Below, in pieces: positions 27,314 through 36,079 of a DNA stretch of 64,000 bases (the first letter of the stretch is position 1; the number at the start of each line of letters is the position of its first letter). Both the position numbers and the translations under genes were made by a program. Under the pieces are notes generated by a model. That model saw only the letters and a list, made by a program, of their open reading frames with translations, did not search any database and was not told the DNA's origin. Source of the DNA: Microbulbifer agarilyticus S89 (lineage in GTDB: Bacteria; Pseudomonadota; Gammaproteobacteria; Pseudomonadales; Cellvibrionaceae); NCBI RefSeq assembly GCF_000220505.1, contig NZ_AFPJ01000025.1:1-64000 (forward strand), written 5' to 3'.

Positions 27314-27469
27314 ATGGACGCACTGATCGACCTGTTCACCAGCTTTTCTGGCCTACTGAGCCTCGGCGTCATTGGTTTTGTGTGCCTGATGGGCGGCTAT
27401 TTCACCCGTATGGCACTGCGTAAGATGGATCAGGAGCTTGCCCAGCAAGCGAAGCAGCAAGCGGCCTGA
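27314..27469 (+). CDS. DUF3149-type small membrane protein
   Basis: This 51-residue protein begins MDALIDLFTSFSGLLSLGVI, with one membrane segment at about residues 12-32 and a basic, Gln-rich tail (FTRMALRKMDQELAQQAK). The arrangement resembles the DUF3149 family of short inner-membrane proteins, whose function is unknown. AGGAG lies seven bases before the ATG. The coding frame is clean and is closed by TGA. It stands alone between two minus-strand genes. Confidence 0.72.
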   Translation: MDALIDLFTSFSGLLSLGVIGFVCLMGGYFTRMALRKMDQELAQQAKQQAA

Positions 27470-27497
27470 TTGCATAGCTACCTGCTCGTAACCTGTA

Positions 27498-27530
27498 CAA
27501 AAATGCCGGGCGAATACCCTTCAGCCCGGC
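27498..27530 (-). terminator. Terminator after acetoacetyl-CoA synthetase
   Basis: A perfect 7-bp GC stem (GCCGGGC / GCCCGGC) is followed on the minus strand by ATTTTTG. It lies about 90 bases past the stop codon of the upstream minus-strand gene. Confidence 0.6.
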
Positions 27531-27618
27531 AACCTGCTATCTGAAAATCGACGAGCGGAGAGAGCGCGGTTTAGCGCCCTCTCGTGTTCGCGTAACTCAC
27601 ATATCTCGCCGATCTCAC

Positions 27619-29592
27619 TTACTCGCCCGCCAGCGCCTCTAGGTCCTCATAAAGCTTGAGCGCTTCCGGGTTGGCCAGCGCTTCCTGATTCTTCACTGGC
27701 TTGCCGTGGACCACGTTGCGCACTGCGAGCTCGACAATTTTGCCGCTGATAGTGCGCGGGATATCCGCCACCTGAATCACCTTGGCCGGTACGTGGCGCG
27801 GGGTGGTGTTGGCGCGGATGGTGGTGCGAATTTTTTGGGTGAGGTCGGCATCCAACGTCAGGCCGTCACGCAGTACCACGAACAACACCACGCGTACATC
27901 GTCGCGCCATTCCTGGCCGATACAGATGCTATCCAGCACTTCCTCAACCTTCTCCACCTGGCGGTAGATTTCCGCGGTGCCGATACGCACACCACCGGGA
28001 TTCAACACGGCATCCGAGCGTCCATAAATGATCACGCCACCGTGCTCGGTGATTTCTGCATAGTCGCCGTGCGCCCAGACGCCAGGCCAGCTGTCGAAGT
28101 AAGCACCGTGGTACTTGCTGCCATCCGGATCATTCCAGAAACCGATCGGCATACACGGGAAAGACGTCGCACACACCAGCTCGCCCTTCTCCTCCAGCAC
28201 CGGCTTACCGTCGTCGCTCCATACCTGCACCGCCATACCGAGACCGCGACATTGCAGTTCTCCCGGGTAAACCGGCAGCGTTGGGTTGCCCAGCGCAAAG
28301 CAGGAGACAATATCGGTACCGCCGGAAATTGAACTCAGGCACAGGTCGGCTTTGATATCGCGGTAAACATAACGGAACCCTTCATGTGCCAGCGGCGAGC
28401 CAGTGGACAACACTGCGCGCAGGCGCTCGAGCTTGTGGCTCTCGCGGGGCTTGCAGCCGGCCTTTTCCAGCGCCGCAATATACTTGGCACTGGTGCCAAA
28501 CACACTGATGTTTTCTTCATCGGCCATATCCCAGAGGCACTCGGCTGCCGGGTAAAAGGGTGAGCCATCGTACAGTACCAGGGTGGCACCACAGGCCAGC
28601 CCACTAACCAGCCAGTTCCACATCATCCAGCCACAGGTGGTGAAGTAGAACAGCGTATCGTCGCGGGCAATATCCGTGTGCAGGCGATGCTCTTTGATGT
28701 GTTGCAGCAGGGTGCCACCCACCCCATGCACGATGCATTTCGGCACACCGGTGGTACCGGAGGAGTACATGATATACAGCGGGTGATTGAACTCGGTCTG
28801 CGCGAAGGTCAGCGCGCGCGCCGGCGCGTTCTGCACAAATGCACCCAGGCTAACCGAACGATCCAGACCGGCAATATCGGCTTCCATCTGCTCCGGCGAG
28901 CGCGCGACCGGCACCACGACCATCTGCTGGATCGATTCGATTTGCTCGACGATCTGCGCAAGGCGCGGCAGGGAATCAATGGTTTTGCCGTTGTAGAAGT
29001 AGCCTTCACAGGCAAACAAAACCTTGGGGCCCACCTGACCAAAGCGGTCGAGTACACCATTAATGCCAAAGTCTGGCGAGCACGAGGTCCAGATGGCACC
29101 CAGGCTAGTGGTGGCCAGCATGGCCACCGCGGTATCGATAATATTGGGCATAAAGCCGGCAACACGGTCGCCCTTGCCCACACCGGCATTGGCCAGGGCC
29201 GCAGCCAGCTTCTCTACCTCGGCAAACAGCTCCCGATAACTGAGTTCACGGCGACGACCATTTTCCAGGCGTTCCACCAGTGCCGCCTTGTCGTCGCGGA
29301 AGCGCAACAGGTTTTCGGCAAAATTCAACCGCGCCTCCGGAAACCACTCCGCTCCCGGCATGGTGTCTTTGCCCAAAACGCGTTCGCCACGCTCGCTGGC
29401 GATCACCTCACCAAAATCCCACAGCTGGTTCCAGAAGGCTTCACGGTTATCCACAGACCACTGATGCAGGGCGTGATAATCCGGCAGTGACTGCTGGTGC
29501 AGCTCGTTCACCTGGCGACGAAATTGGTCCATCTGCGTAGCAGCAATCGCTTCTGCTGAGGGCTGCCAAAGGGGTTGCACGGGATTACTCAT
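27619..29592 (-). CDS. Acetoacetyl-CoA synthetase
   Basis: This 657-residue ANL-superfamily ligase forms acetoacetyl-CoA from acetoacetate, ATP and CoA. The start MSNPVQPLWQPS fits relatives; an ATG six codons earlier is also possible, and a longer extension is not supported. Core motifs are the P-loop YSSGTTGVPKCIVHG, the STGSPLAHEGF region that distinguishes acetoacetyl- from acetyl-CoA synthetases, and YGRSDAVLNPGGVRIGTAEIY before the C-terminal lid. It points to use of ketone bodies or polyhydroxybutyrate breakdown. A LysR regulator is divergently oriented. Confidence 0.93.
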   Translation of the reverse strand: MSNPVQPLWQPSAEAIAATQMDQFRRQVNELHQQSLPDYHALHQWSVDNREAFWNQLWDFGEVIASERGERVLGKDTMPGAEWFPEARLNFAENLLRFRDDKAALVERLENGRRRELSYRELFAEVEKLAAALANAGVGKGDRVAGFMPNIIDTAVAMLATTSLGAIWTSCSPDFGINGVLDRFGQVGPKVLFACEGYFYNGKTIDSLPRLAQIVEQIESIQQMVVVPVARSPEQMEADIAGLDRSVSLGAFVQNAPARALTFAQTEFNHPLYIMYSSGTTGVPKCIVHGVGGTLLQHIKEHRLHTDIARDDTLFYFTTCGWMMWNWLVSGLACGATLVLYDGSPFYPAAECLWDMADEENISVFGTSAKYIAALEKAGCKPRESHKLERLRAVLSTGSPLAHEGFRYVYRDIKADLCLSSISGGTDIVSCFALGNPTLPVYPGELQCRGLGMAVQVWSDDGKPVLEEKGELVCATSFPCMPIGFWNDPDGSKYHGAYFDSWPGVWAHGDYAEITEHGGVIIYGRSDAVLNPGGVRIGTAEIYRQVEKVEEVLDSICIGQEWRDDVRVVLFVVLRDGLTLDADLTQKIRTTIRANTTPRHVPAKVIQVADIPRTISGKIVELAVRNVVHGKPVKNQEALANPEALKLYEDLEALAGE

Positions 29593-29805
29593 TGCGGCGG
29601 GTTCTCTCATTGTTCTATTCCGACGTTCTGCTTCACCCCCGCCCAACGACGTGGGGACGGGAGCGGTATTGCGGGGCTGTTGGTTGCGGGACGCTTGTAT
29701 GAGCGGACTAGGTACGCGGCGCACTCGCAACTCCAGCACCCGTATGCATGGTTGACCATTATTGGCCATCTCGCCATGTGCACAATCATGCCTTGGTCTG
29801 ACACT

Positions 29806-29819
29806 TTAAACTAGTTTAA
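29806..29819. promoter_or_regulatory. Palindromic operator candidate
   Basis: TTAAACTAGTTTAA is a perfect 14-bp palindrome in the AT-rich gap between the acetoacetyl-CoA synthetase and lysR genes. A related half, TTGTTAAAC, follows about 15 bases later. LysR proteins commonly bind such T-N11-A type palindromes between divergent genes. Confidence 0.5.
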
Positions 29820-29871
29820 TCTTATTAATATTTGTTAAACTTTACTTATACAAAACGAAGCCCGTCCGCCC

Positions 29872-30786
29872 ATGAGCACCACCATCAAACAACTGCGCGC
29901 ATTCGTCGCCGTGGCCACAACCCACAGCCTGGCGGAAGCGAGCGCGCAGCTGCATGTTTCCCAGCCAGCCATCTCGGTCGCAATCCGCAGCCTGGAGGAT
30001 TCCCTGGGTGGCACGCTGTTTAGCCGCGAGGGCCGCCAGCTGGTACTTACGCCAGAAGGCATCGCCTTTGTCGAGCGCGCTCGGCAACTGCTGCATAACT
30101 GGGATAACACCCTGGATGCGGTGCAGCAACGCTTCCGCCTGCAACAGGGGCAGCTGTCGATCGCTGCCATCCCGGCCTTCGCCCTGAATCACATGCCAGA
30201 GCTACTGCGCGCCTTCCACCAGCGCTACCCAGATATCAATATCGTGCTGGAAGACATTGTCATGGAGCGGGTCATCAGTGCGGTGCAGGAGGGGCGTGCC
30301 GAGCTGGGTTTCAGCTTTCGTCCAGATGATCTCGGCAGCCTCACGTTCACCCCCATCGGGGACGATCGGTTTATTGCAGTGTTACCGCAAGGTCACCCGC
30401 TGGAAAACAAACCACTAGTGCATTGGGCCGACCTGGCCCGTGAGCCATTCATCGCGATGAATCGGGGGTCGGCGGTGCGGCGCTGGACAGACGCAGCCTT
30501 CTCGCAAAGTGACGCGGTCGGCGACGCCGTCCCGCGTCTGATATGTGAGGCCTACCAGCTCAGCACAATCGGGCGGCTGGTAAAAAGCGGGCTGGGTGTC
30601 AGTGCTGCCCCCAGTTTATGTATTGGACAGATGCAGTCCTATGGGCTGGTTTGTAAACCACTTGCAGAGCCGGTGGTGTGCCACCCGGTGGGCATTCTGG
30701 CGCGGGAAGTCGGCGCACTTTCCGCGCCGGCCCAAGCATTTGTATCTATTGTGTTAAGCGAACTCCAGCGACCGGGCGCAGATTAG
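29872..30786 (+). CDS. LysR-family transcriptional regulator
   Basis: This 304-residue regulator has an N-terminal winged helix-turn-helix (TIKQLRAFVAVATTHSLAEASAQLHVSQPAIS pattern, residues 3-60) and a periplasmic-binding-like effector domain from about 90. It is divergent from the acetoacetyl-CoA synthetase gene, about 280 bases apart, and probably controls it in response to a metabolite. The effector is unknown. The gene ends just before a bidirectional terminator. Confidence 0.92.
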   Translation: MSTTIKQLRAFVAVATTHSLAEASAQLHVSQPAISVAIRSLEDSLGGTLFSREGRQLVLTPEGIAFVERARQLLHNWDNTLDAVQQRFRLQQGQLSIAAIPAFALNHMPELLRAFHQRYPDINIVLEDIVMERVISAVQEGRAELGFSFRPDDLGSLTFTPIGDDRFIAVLPQGHPLENKPLVHWADLAREPFIAMNRGSAVRRWTDAAFSQSDAVGDAVPRLICEAYQLSTIGRLVKSGLGVSAAPSLCIGQMQSYGLVCKPLAEPVVCHPVGILAREVGALSAPAQAFVSIVLSELQRPGAD

Positions 30787-30813
30787 CCCTCGCAAACAAT
30801 AAACCGCAGGCAT

Positions 30814-30840
30814 AAAAAAACCGGCCAAGGGCCGGTTTTT
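30814..30840. terminator. Bidirectional terminator between lysR-type gene and dps
   Basis: A 6-bp GC stem (CCGGCC with GGCCGG around AAG) is flanked by seven A and five T. It can stop both the plus-strand regulator and the minus-strand dps transcript. Confidence 0.85.
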
Positions 30841-30854
30841 CGAGCGCGCGTCGT

Positions 30855-31325
30855 TTACTGCGAGGTAGCACGTAACATCCATGCGGTTTTCTCATGCACA
30901 CGCATGCGGTCGCTAACGAGTGCCGCCGTGGACTCATCGTCCGCATCCTGCGCTGCCTGCAACACATCGCGACAGGTTTTCACCACTTGCTCGTGACCTT
31001 GGGTGAGAATCCGTACCATCTCTTCCGCAGCCGGCACGTCTTCGACCTCCTTCACCGAACTCAGCTCTGCAAACGCTTTGTAGGTACCCGGGGCAATCAC
31101 ATCCAGCGTACGAATACGCTCGGCAATGTCATCCACCGCCGTCGCCAACTCGGTGTAGTGCTCCTCGAACATCAGGTGCAGTTCCCTGAAAAGGCGACCC
31201 GTAACATTCCAGTGGAAGTTGTGGGTCTGCAGATACAGCGTGTAGGAATCCGCCAACAGGCGCTTCAAACCTTCCGCTACTTTCTCGCGATCCTTTTCTC
31301 CGATACCGATGTCAATATTGCTCAT
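30855..31325 (-). CDS. dps: Dps-family ferritin-like DNA-protection protein
   Basis: This 156-residue four-helix protein forms a 12-mer that oxidises and stores iron and shields DNA. The start [16 protein letters not shown] has an AGAGG site; the in-frame extension to 31397 is unsupported. Ferroxidase-site residues appear in [10 protein letters not shown] and [20 protein letters not shown]. The N-terminus is short and not very Lys-rich, so direct DNA binding may be weak. It is monocistronic. Confidence 0.94.
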   Translation of the reverse strand: MSNIDIGIGEKDREKVAEGLKRLLADSYTLYLQTHNFHWNVTGRLFRELHLMFEEHYTELATAVDDIAERIRTLDVIAPGTYKAFAELSSVKEVEDVPAAEEMVRILTQGHEQVVKTCRDVLQAAQDADDESTAALVSDRMRVHEKTAWMLRATSQ

Positions 31326-31603
31326 TAGCAACCTCTTTTTCTGGTTCGAGTTCAATCCTTTGGGGCGGACATGTCGGTGCGCCAATCTGCTCGGCAAAGC
31401 ATTACACTGCGCACTTGCAGCCGCTACCGGGGACCTGCATTGAACGTTAGCAAAAAAAATTCCCCCTGATTTTCATCAGCTCATACCCAATACTAAGGTC
31501 GAAAAAGAACTTTCAAACCCCTAGCGCCATTAACTCTCGATATGCCGCCAATAGATTCTTTTAATCAGGTCGCGTGATTCATCCACTGCGCGCTTGCCCG
31601 CAA

Positions 31604-33541
31604 TTACCATCCACAATCGCGATCTTTGTTTTGTTCTTCCAAATACACCATCAGCGGCTGGAAATAATCCACAATCGCGGTGGCATCCAATTCACGCTCG
31701 CCGGTGAGCGCTTCCATGGCATCCGGCCAAGGTTTGCTTGCGCCCATCGCCAACATGTTGCGCAGTTTTTCTCCGGCCGCATCGTTTTTGTAAATGGAAC
31801 AGCGGTGCAACGGCCCGGTTTCGCCGGCGGCCTCACAGAGCGCGCGGTGGAACTGGAACTGCTGAATGCGCGCTAAAAAGTAGCGCGCGTATGGCGTGTT
31901 TCCAGGGATGTGGTACTTGGCCCCCGGATCGAAGTTCGCTTCGCTGCGCTCTACCGGCGGGGTAATCCCCTGATACTCTTCGCGCAGTTGCCACCACGCC
32001 TTGTTGTAATCACCGGGGGCAACTTCGCCGTTGAACACCTGCCAGCGCCATTTGTCCACCAGCAAGCCAAACGGCAGGAAGGCAATCTTGTCCAGTGCCT
32101 GCTGCATCAGATATCCGAGATCCTTGTCTTCACCGGGGATCTCATCCATCAGGCCGATTTCTTTCAAATACTTGGGCGTGATGGATAGCGCGATGGTATC
32201 CCCCACCGCCTCGTGGAAGCCGTCATTGGCGCCCTCTTTGTACAGGAACGGCTGCTGGTTGTAGATGCGCTGATAAAAGTTGTGCCCCAACTCATGATGC
32301 ACGGTGATCAGGTCTTCACCGGTCTTGTTGATACACATTTTAATGCGGATATCGTCCTGGCCATCCAGGTTCCAGGCACTTGCATGGCATACGACATCGC
32401 GGTCTTGTGGCTGCACAAACTGAGAGCGCTCCCAGAAGGTATCCGGCAGGGGTTTAAAGCCGAGTGAAGTAAAAAACTTCTCACCGACCTTCACCATGTC
32501 CCGCTCACTCATGCCGGAATTTACCACCAGCTCGGTGAGATCGTAGGGGGCCTGCATGTCTTCATCTTTGACAATGTCGTAGATGTTGCCCCATTCCTGT
32601 GCCCACATATTGCCGAGTAAGTGTGCGGGAATCTTGCCGCTCGCCGGCGCTACCTTATCGCCATAATGCTCGTTCAACTTTGCCCGCACATGGCAGTGCA
32701 GCGCCTCATACAGGGGCTTTACTTTGCTCCACTGGTTATCCATGTCCGCGGCAAACTCATCCGCCGGCATATCGTATTTGGAACGCCACATGACGCTGAG
32801 GTTGTCGTAACCAAGATCCCTGGCACCGGCATTACCGATCTCCACCTGGCGTTCGTAGAGTGGTTTCATTGGCGGCGCAACCTTGCGCCAGCCCACCCAC
32901 AGATCCTGCAGTAATTTCGGATCGCGACTGTTGGCCATCATCTGGCCCATTTCCGTCAGGGTGTAGCACTTGCCCTCTTCCTTGACGGTCGGATCCAGTC
33001 CCGTGGTTTCCTCGGGGCAATACTTGCCGGCGCCGTACATGCCCTGCATTTTGGAGCCGATTTGCGCAAGCTCTGCGGTCATTTCAGGGTCATTGGGAGC
33101 GGGGAAAACCAGGCCCTGCTTGAGCATGGTCAACATGCGGCGGGTTTCGGGATCGAGATCCACGTTGTCAAACTTGGCCGCCTCGCCAGCCAGCTCGACC
33201 GCAAGCGCGGTATAGCGCTCCATCGCCAGGGCTTCGGTGTACTGGGAATCCAGGTTGATATAGGTCGAGGCAACCCAGCTTGCGTGGCTCGCTTCCTGGG
33301 CCATTTTTTCCAGGCGGGCCTGGGCCTCATCCAAAAATGCCTTGGCGTCTTCTGCACTCGGTTGCCCGTTGCTATCGGCGGCGTTCATCCCAGGGTTGGC
33401 GTTCGCCGTGTTTTCCGCTGAACCCTGCACTGTTTCAGACGCGGCCCCCTCAGTGACCGGCGCCCCGGAGTTTGCAGGGTCACGATCACAGCCTGCCAGG
33501 GCAAAGGCGGCAGTAGCGATTATCAGCGCAAGCTTTTTCAT
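31604..33541 (-). CDS. Peptidase M2 (ACE-like dipeptidyl carboxypeptidase), lipoprotein
   Basis: This 645-residue zinc peptidase is related to animal angiotensin-converting enzyme. The catalytic site is HHELGHNFYQ, with the downstream glutamate in NDGFHEAVGDTIAL as third zinc ligand. The N-terminus MKKLALIIATAAFALAGCDRD is a lipoprotein signal (lipobox ALAGC), followed by an Ala/Asn/Gly-rich linker of some 40 residues before the catalytic domain. It likely removes C-terminal dipeptides in the periplasm. Such genes are common in marine gammaproteobacteria and Xanthomonadales. Confidence 0.94.
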   Translation of the reverse strand: MKKLALIIATAAFALAGCDRDPANSGAPVTEGAASETVQGSAENTANANPGMNAADSNGQPSAEDAKAFLDEAQARLEKMAQEASHASWVASTYINLDSQYTEALAMERYTALAVELAGEAAKFDNVDLDPETRRMLTMLKQGLVFPAPNDPEMTAELAQIGSKMQGMYGAGKYCPEETTGLDPTVKEEGKCYTLTEMGQMMANSRDPKLLQDLWVGWRKVAPPMKPLYERQVEIGNAGARDLGYDNLSVMWRSKYDMPADEFAADMDNQWSKVKPLYEALHCHVRAKLNEHYGDKVAPASGKIPAHLLGNMWAQEWGNIYDIVKDEDMQAPYDLTELVVNSGMSERDMVKVGEKFFTSLGFKPLPDTFWERSQFVQPQDRDVVCHASAWNLDGQDDIRIKMCINKTGEDLITVHHELGHNFYQRIYNQQPFLYKEGANDGFHEAVGDTIALSITPKYLKEIGLMDEIPGEDKDLGYLMQQALDKIAFLPFGLLVDKWRWQVFNGEVAPGDYNKAWWQLREEYQGITPPVERSEANFDPGAKYHIPGNTPYARYFLARIQQFQFHRALCEAAGETGPLHRCSIYKNDAAGEKLRNMLAMGASKPWPDAMEALTGERELDATAIVDYFQPLMVYLEEQNKDRDCGW

Positions 33542-33799
33542 CGACTTCCTCGGATCAATTTATGGTGTTATTCGGGATCTCTACCCGGCAATCCGGGTGG
33601 GATGAAGCAAAGTGAGTCGTCGTTTTATAGCACACACTCAGCCGCGCATTAGGCCCAGGGCGCGCGTCGCACAACACAACGGCACCAAATTCCCCAACGA
33701 GCCGCAGAAACAGAGAAAAATATTGCAGTAGCGCGCGGGCAGACAGCCGTACGCGATGCGGGAAGCCGAACACAAGAAGAGAAAAAGAGAAGAAATGGA

Positions 33800-33909
<110 letters not shown>

Positions 33910-33926
33910 ACAACGTTCGAGCACTC

Positions 33927-33954
33927 AGATTAGCACTGGCGGTTGTGACTGCAA
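33927..33954 (-). promoter_or_regulatory. Probable ffs promoter
   Basis: The minus strand reads TTGCAG, 16 bases, TAATCT, placing the start about 10 bases before the 5' stem of the SRP RNA. A further TATAAT followed by CGCGCCC lies about 60 bases upstream and could be a second start. Confidence 0.55.
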
Positions 33955-34204
33955 GAATCGCAAATACACACCACTGCGCTCGAAGAGGGCGCGATTATAG
34001 AGACTCCTGCCGCCAGGTTCCAGCCCCTATTTTCGCCTTTGTTTTCACCTTCGGCTCTGCAGTTAATCGCCCTACGTGATTTTGTGCCGGGGACAGGTCA
34101 AATTGCGTGCATAAAAAAGCTATAATGTGCCGCGCCCGATCCGGGCCCATTTCCAGCGATTACCCTAATCTAGCGATTACTCCAGCGAATTTACCGAGTC
34201 TCCT

Positions 34205-35095
34205 ATGCACCTGTTCGTCGACAGTCTCACCAATGTGGACTTCAGCTATCTCGACCACACCCGGGGTGTTGTCGGTGAAACCTGGCTGGCCAATGCCGCC
34301 CTCGACGGTGCGCTGGACCACCAGGGCATGGTGTGTGACTTCGGCATCGTCAAGAAAACCCTGCGCAACTGGCTGGATCACGAGCTGGACCACCGCTTGC
34401 TGGTACCGACCCGCTCTCCGCACCTGAGCATGCAGCAGGATGGCGACCAGATTCAGCTGACCTGGACCCTGCCCGACGGCGAGCACATCACCGTGGGTGG
34501 CCCGGCCCAGGCCTTCGCCCTGGTTGCGGTGGAGTCGATTACCCCCGAATCTGTAGCAGAATGGTGCGTGAATGAACTGGACGGCATCTTCCCGACCAGT
34601 GTGGACAAGCTCAGCCTGAGCTTTAGCGTGGAGCCCATCGACAGCCCCTTCTACCACTACAGTCACGGTCTGAAAAAGCACGATGGCAACTGCCAGCGCA
34701 TCGCCCACGGCCATCGCTCGCGCATTCGTATCGACGTTGATGGCGAACGCAGCCACACACTGGAATCCCAGTGGGCGGAACGCTGGGCGGATATCTACCT
34801 CGGCACCAGAGAAGACCTCACCGGTGACGAGGCGCAAGGTGAAGAGGCGCAAGGTGAAGAGGCGCAGGGCGAACCCACACAATTGCACTTTGCCTACCAG
34901 GCGCAACAGGGTGAATTCACTCTGACCATTCCTGCGAACCGCTGTGAGATCCTCGACTGCGACACCACGGTTGAGCAACTCGCACAGTACATCGCCGATG
35001 TACTCGCGGCAGAAAACGCCGGCAAACACATTACCGTGCGCGCCTATGAAGGCATCGGCAAAGGCGCGGTCGCGTTCGCGTTCGCCGGGCACTAA
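34205..35095 (+). CDS. 6-pyruvoyl-tetrahydropterin synthase-like (QueD-family) protein
   Basis: This 296-residue protein is about twice the length of QueD. The N-terminal half has MHLFVDSLTNVDFSYLD (first zinc His and T-fold strand) and HQGMVCDFGIVKKTLRNWLDHELDHRLL, the PTPS/QueD core. The zinc pair IAHGHRSRI appears near residue 165. An extended second part follows, including a repeated GEEAQ segment at about residues 208-223. In other proteobacteria such long forms occur apart from queuosine genes, so the exact pterin reaction is uncertain. rsmE follows 18 bases later. Confidence 0.82.
   Translation: MHLFVDSLTNVDFSYLDHTRGVVGETWLANAALDGALDHQGMVCDFGIVKKTLRNWLDHELDHRLLVPTRSPHLSMQQDGDQIQLTWTLPDGEHITVGGPAQAFALVAVESITPESVAEWCVNELDGIFPTSVDKLSLSFSVEPIDSPFYHYSHGLKKHDGNCQRIAHGHRSRIRIDVDGERSHTLESQWAERWADIYLGTREDLTGDEAQGEEAQGEEAQGEPTQLHFAYQAQQGEFTLTIPANRCEILDCDTTVEQLAQYIADVLAAENAGKHITVRAYEGIGKGAVAFAFAGH
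34828..34872 (+). repeat. 15-base tandem repeat inside the PTPS-like gene
   Basis: Three near-identical units of gaggcgcaaggtgaa encode repeated EAQGE. The third unit has two synonymous changes. It looks like recent slippage in a linker. Confidence 0.8.
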
Positions 35096-35113
35096 TTCCG
35101 TGAATCTGACTCA

Positions 35114-35830
35114 ATGAACCTAATCTTACTGGAGCCCGAGGATTTTCAATCCTCCAGCCAGGTAGTGCTGCGCGGCCGTCGCTTCCAGCACATGGTGGAA
35201 GTACAGCGCGCCGAAGTTGGCGACCACCTCAAAGTTGGCGAGGTAAACGGCCAGATTGGCGAAGGCGAAATCACCGAGCGCAGTGAAGACCACATCGCCA
35301 TGACCGTGTCACTTGCGAGTGAACCTCCGGCGCCACTGCCACTGACCCTGATCCTCGCCCTGCCCCGCCCCAAAATGCTCAAGCGTACAATTCAGCACGC
35401 CACCGCACTGGGAGTTAAAAAACTCTATCTGATTAACGCCTACCGGGTAGAAAAGTCTTACTGGCAAAGCCCGTGGCTGGCTGAAGAAAAGCTGCGCGAG
35501 CAATGCGTGCTCGGGCTCGAGCAGGCCGTGGATACCGCCATGCCGGAAATCCATCTGCGCAAGCGCTTCAAACCCTTCGTCGAAGACGAACTCCCAGAGA
35601 TTGCCGGTCAGTCACTCAAGCTGGTTGCACACCCGGTGACAGACGCGCCCTGCCCGGTGGATATCGAGCAGCAAACGACACTCGCCGTCGGCCCCGAGGG
35701 CGGTTTTATCCCCTATGAAGTGGAAAAGCTGCAGGACGCCGGGTTTCAGTCGGTCCACCTGGGGCCGCGTATTTTGCGCGTGGAAACCGCTTTGCCCGTA
35801 CTACTCAGCCGCCTGTTTCCCGCCAGATAG
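35114..35830 (+). CDS. rsmE: 16S rRNA m3U1498 methyltransferase RsmE
   Basis: This 238-residue SPOUT enzyme methylates U1498 of 16S rRNA. It has an N-terminal PUA-like domain, then the knotted domain with TLAVGPEGGFIPYEVEKL and HLGPRILRVETALPVLL, the SAM-binding trefoil. The length is standard. It is 18 bases after the PTPS-like gene and probably co-transcribed. Confidence 0.96.
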   Translation: MNLILLEPEDFQSSSQVVLRGRRFQHMVEVQRAEVGDHLKVGEVNGQIGEGEITERSEDHIAMTVSLASEPPAPLPLTLILALPRPKMLKRTIQHATALGVKKLYLINAYRVEKSYWQSPWLAEEKLREQCVLGLEQAVDTAMPEIHLRKRFKPFVEDELPEIAGQSLKLVAHPVTDAPCPVDIEQQTTLAVGPEGGFIPYEVEKLQDAGFQSVHLGPRILRVETALPVLLSRLFPAR

Positions 35831-35898
35831 TCCTTCAGCAGGCTAACTCTTCTCTCCAATTACAATTCCCAAACTTGCAGACATAAACGTTCAGACAT

Positions 35899-35924
35899 AA
35901 AAAAGCCGCGCTAATAAGCGCGGC
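35899..35924 (-). terminator. Terminator of ald
   Basis: A perfect 7-bp stem GCCGCGC / GCGCGGC is followed by six T on the minus strand. It lies about 155 bases after the ald stop codon; the intervening 3' UTR contains no gene. Confidence 0.75.
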
Positions 35925-36079
35925 CATAATGGCAGCAACAATGCTGCCGGGTCTCACAGAGTGGGGCGTGAAGCTGCCCCAGAAGAGAACCTTTTGCGAA
36001 GCGCGGCAGAGACTTCCCTAATTTGAAATCTCACACCACGCTCCAGCCATTTCCATCACGTGACAATGAATAGATTGGC

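Noticed and set aside
27555-27590. GC-rich hairpin GAGAGAGCGC / GCGCCCTCTC as terminator
   Set aside because: There is no T run on either strand; the better terminator for the same gene is at 27498-27530.
34106-34131. TTGCGT ... TATAAT as promoter of the PTPS-like gene
   Set aside because: The spacing is only 12 bases, too short for a sigma70 pair; the TATAAT may be used, but the -35 is unclear.
34160-35092. 310-codon minus-strand open frame
   Set aside because: It is antisense to the PTPS-like gene and lacks recognisable motifs; it follows from the GC-rich codon usage of the real gene.
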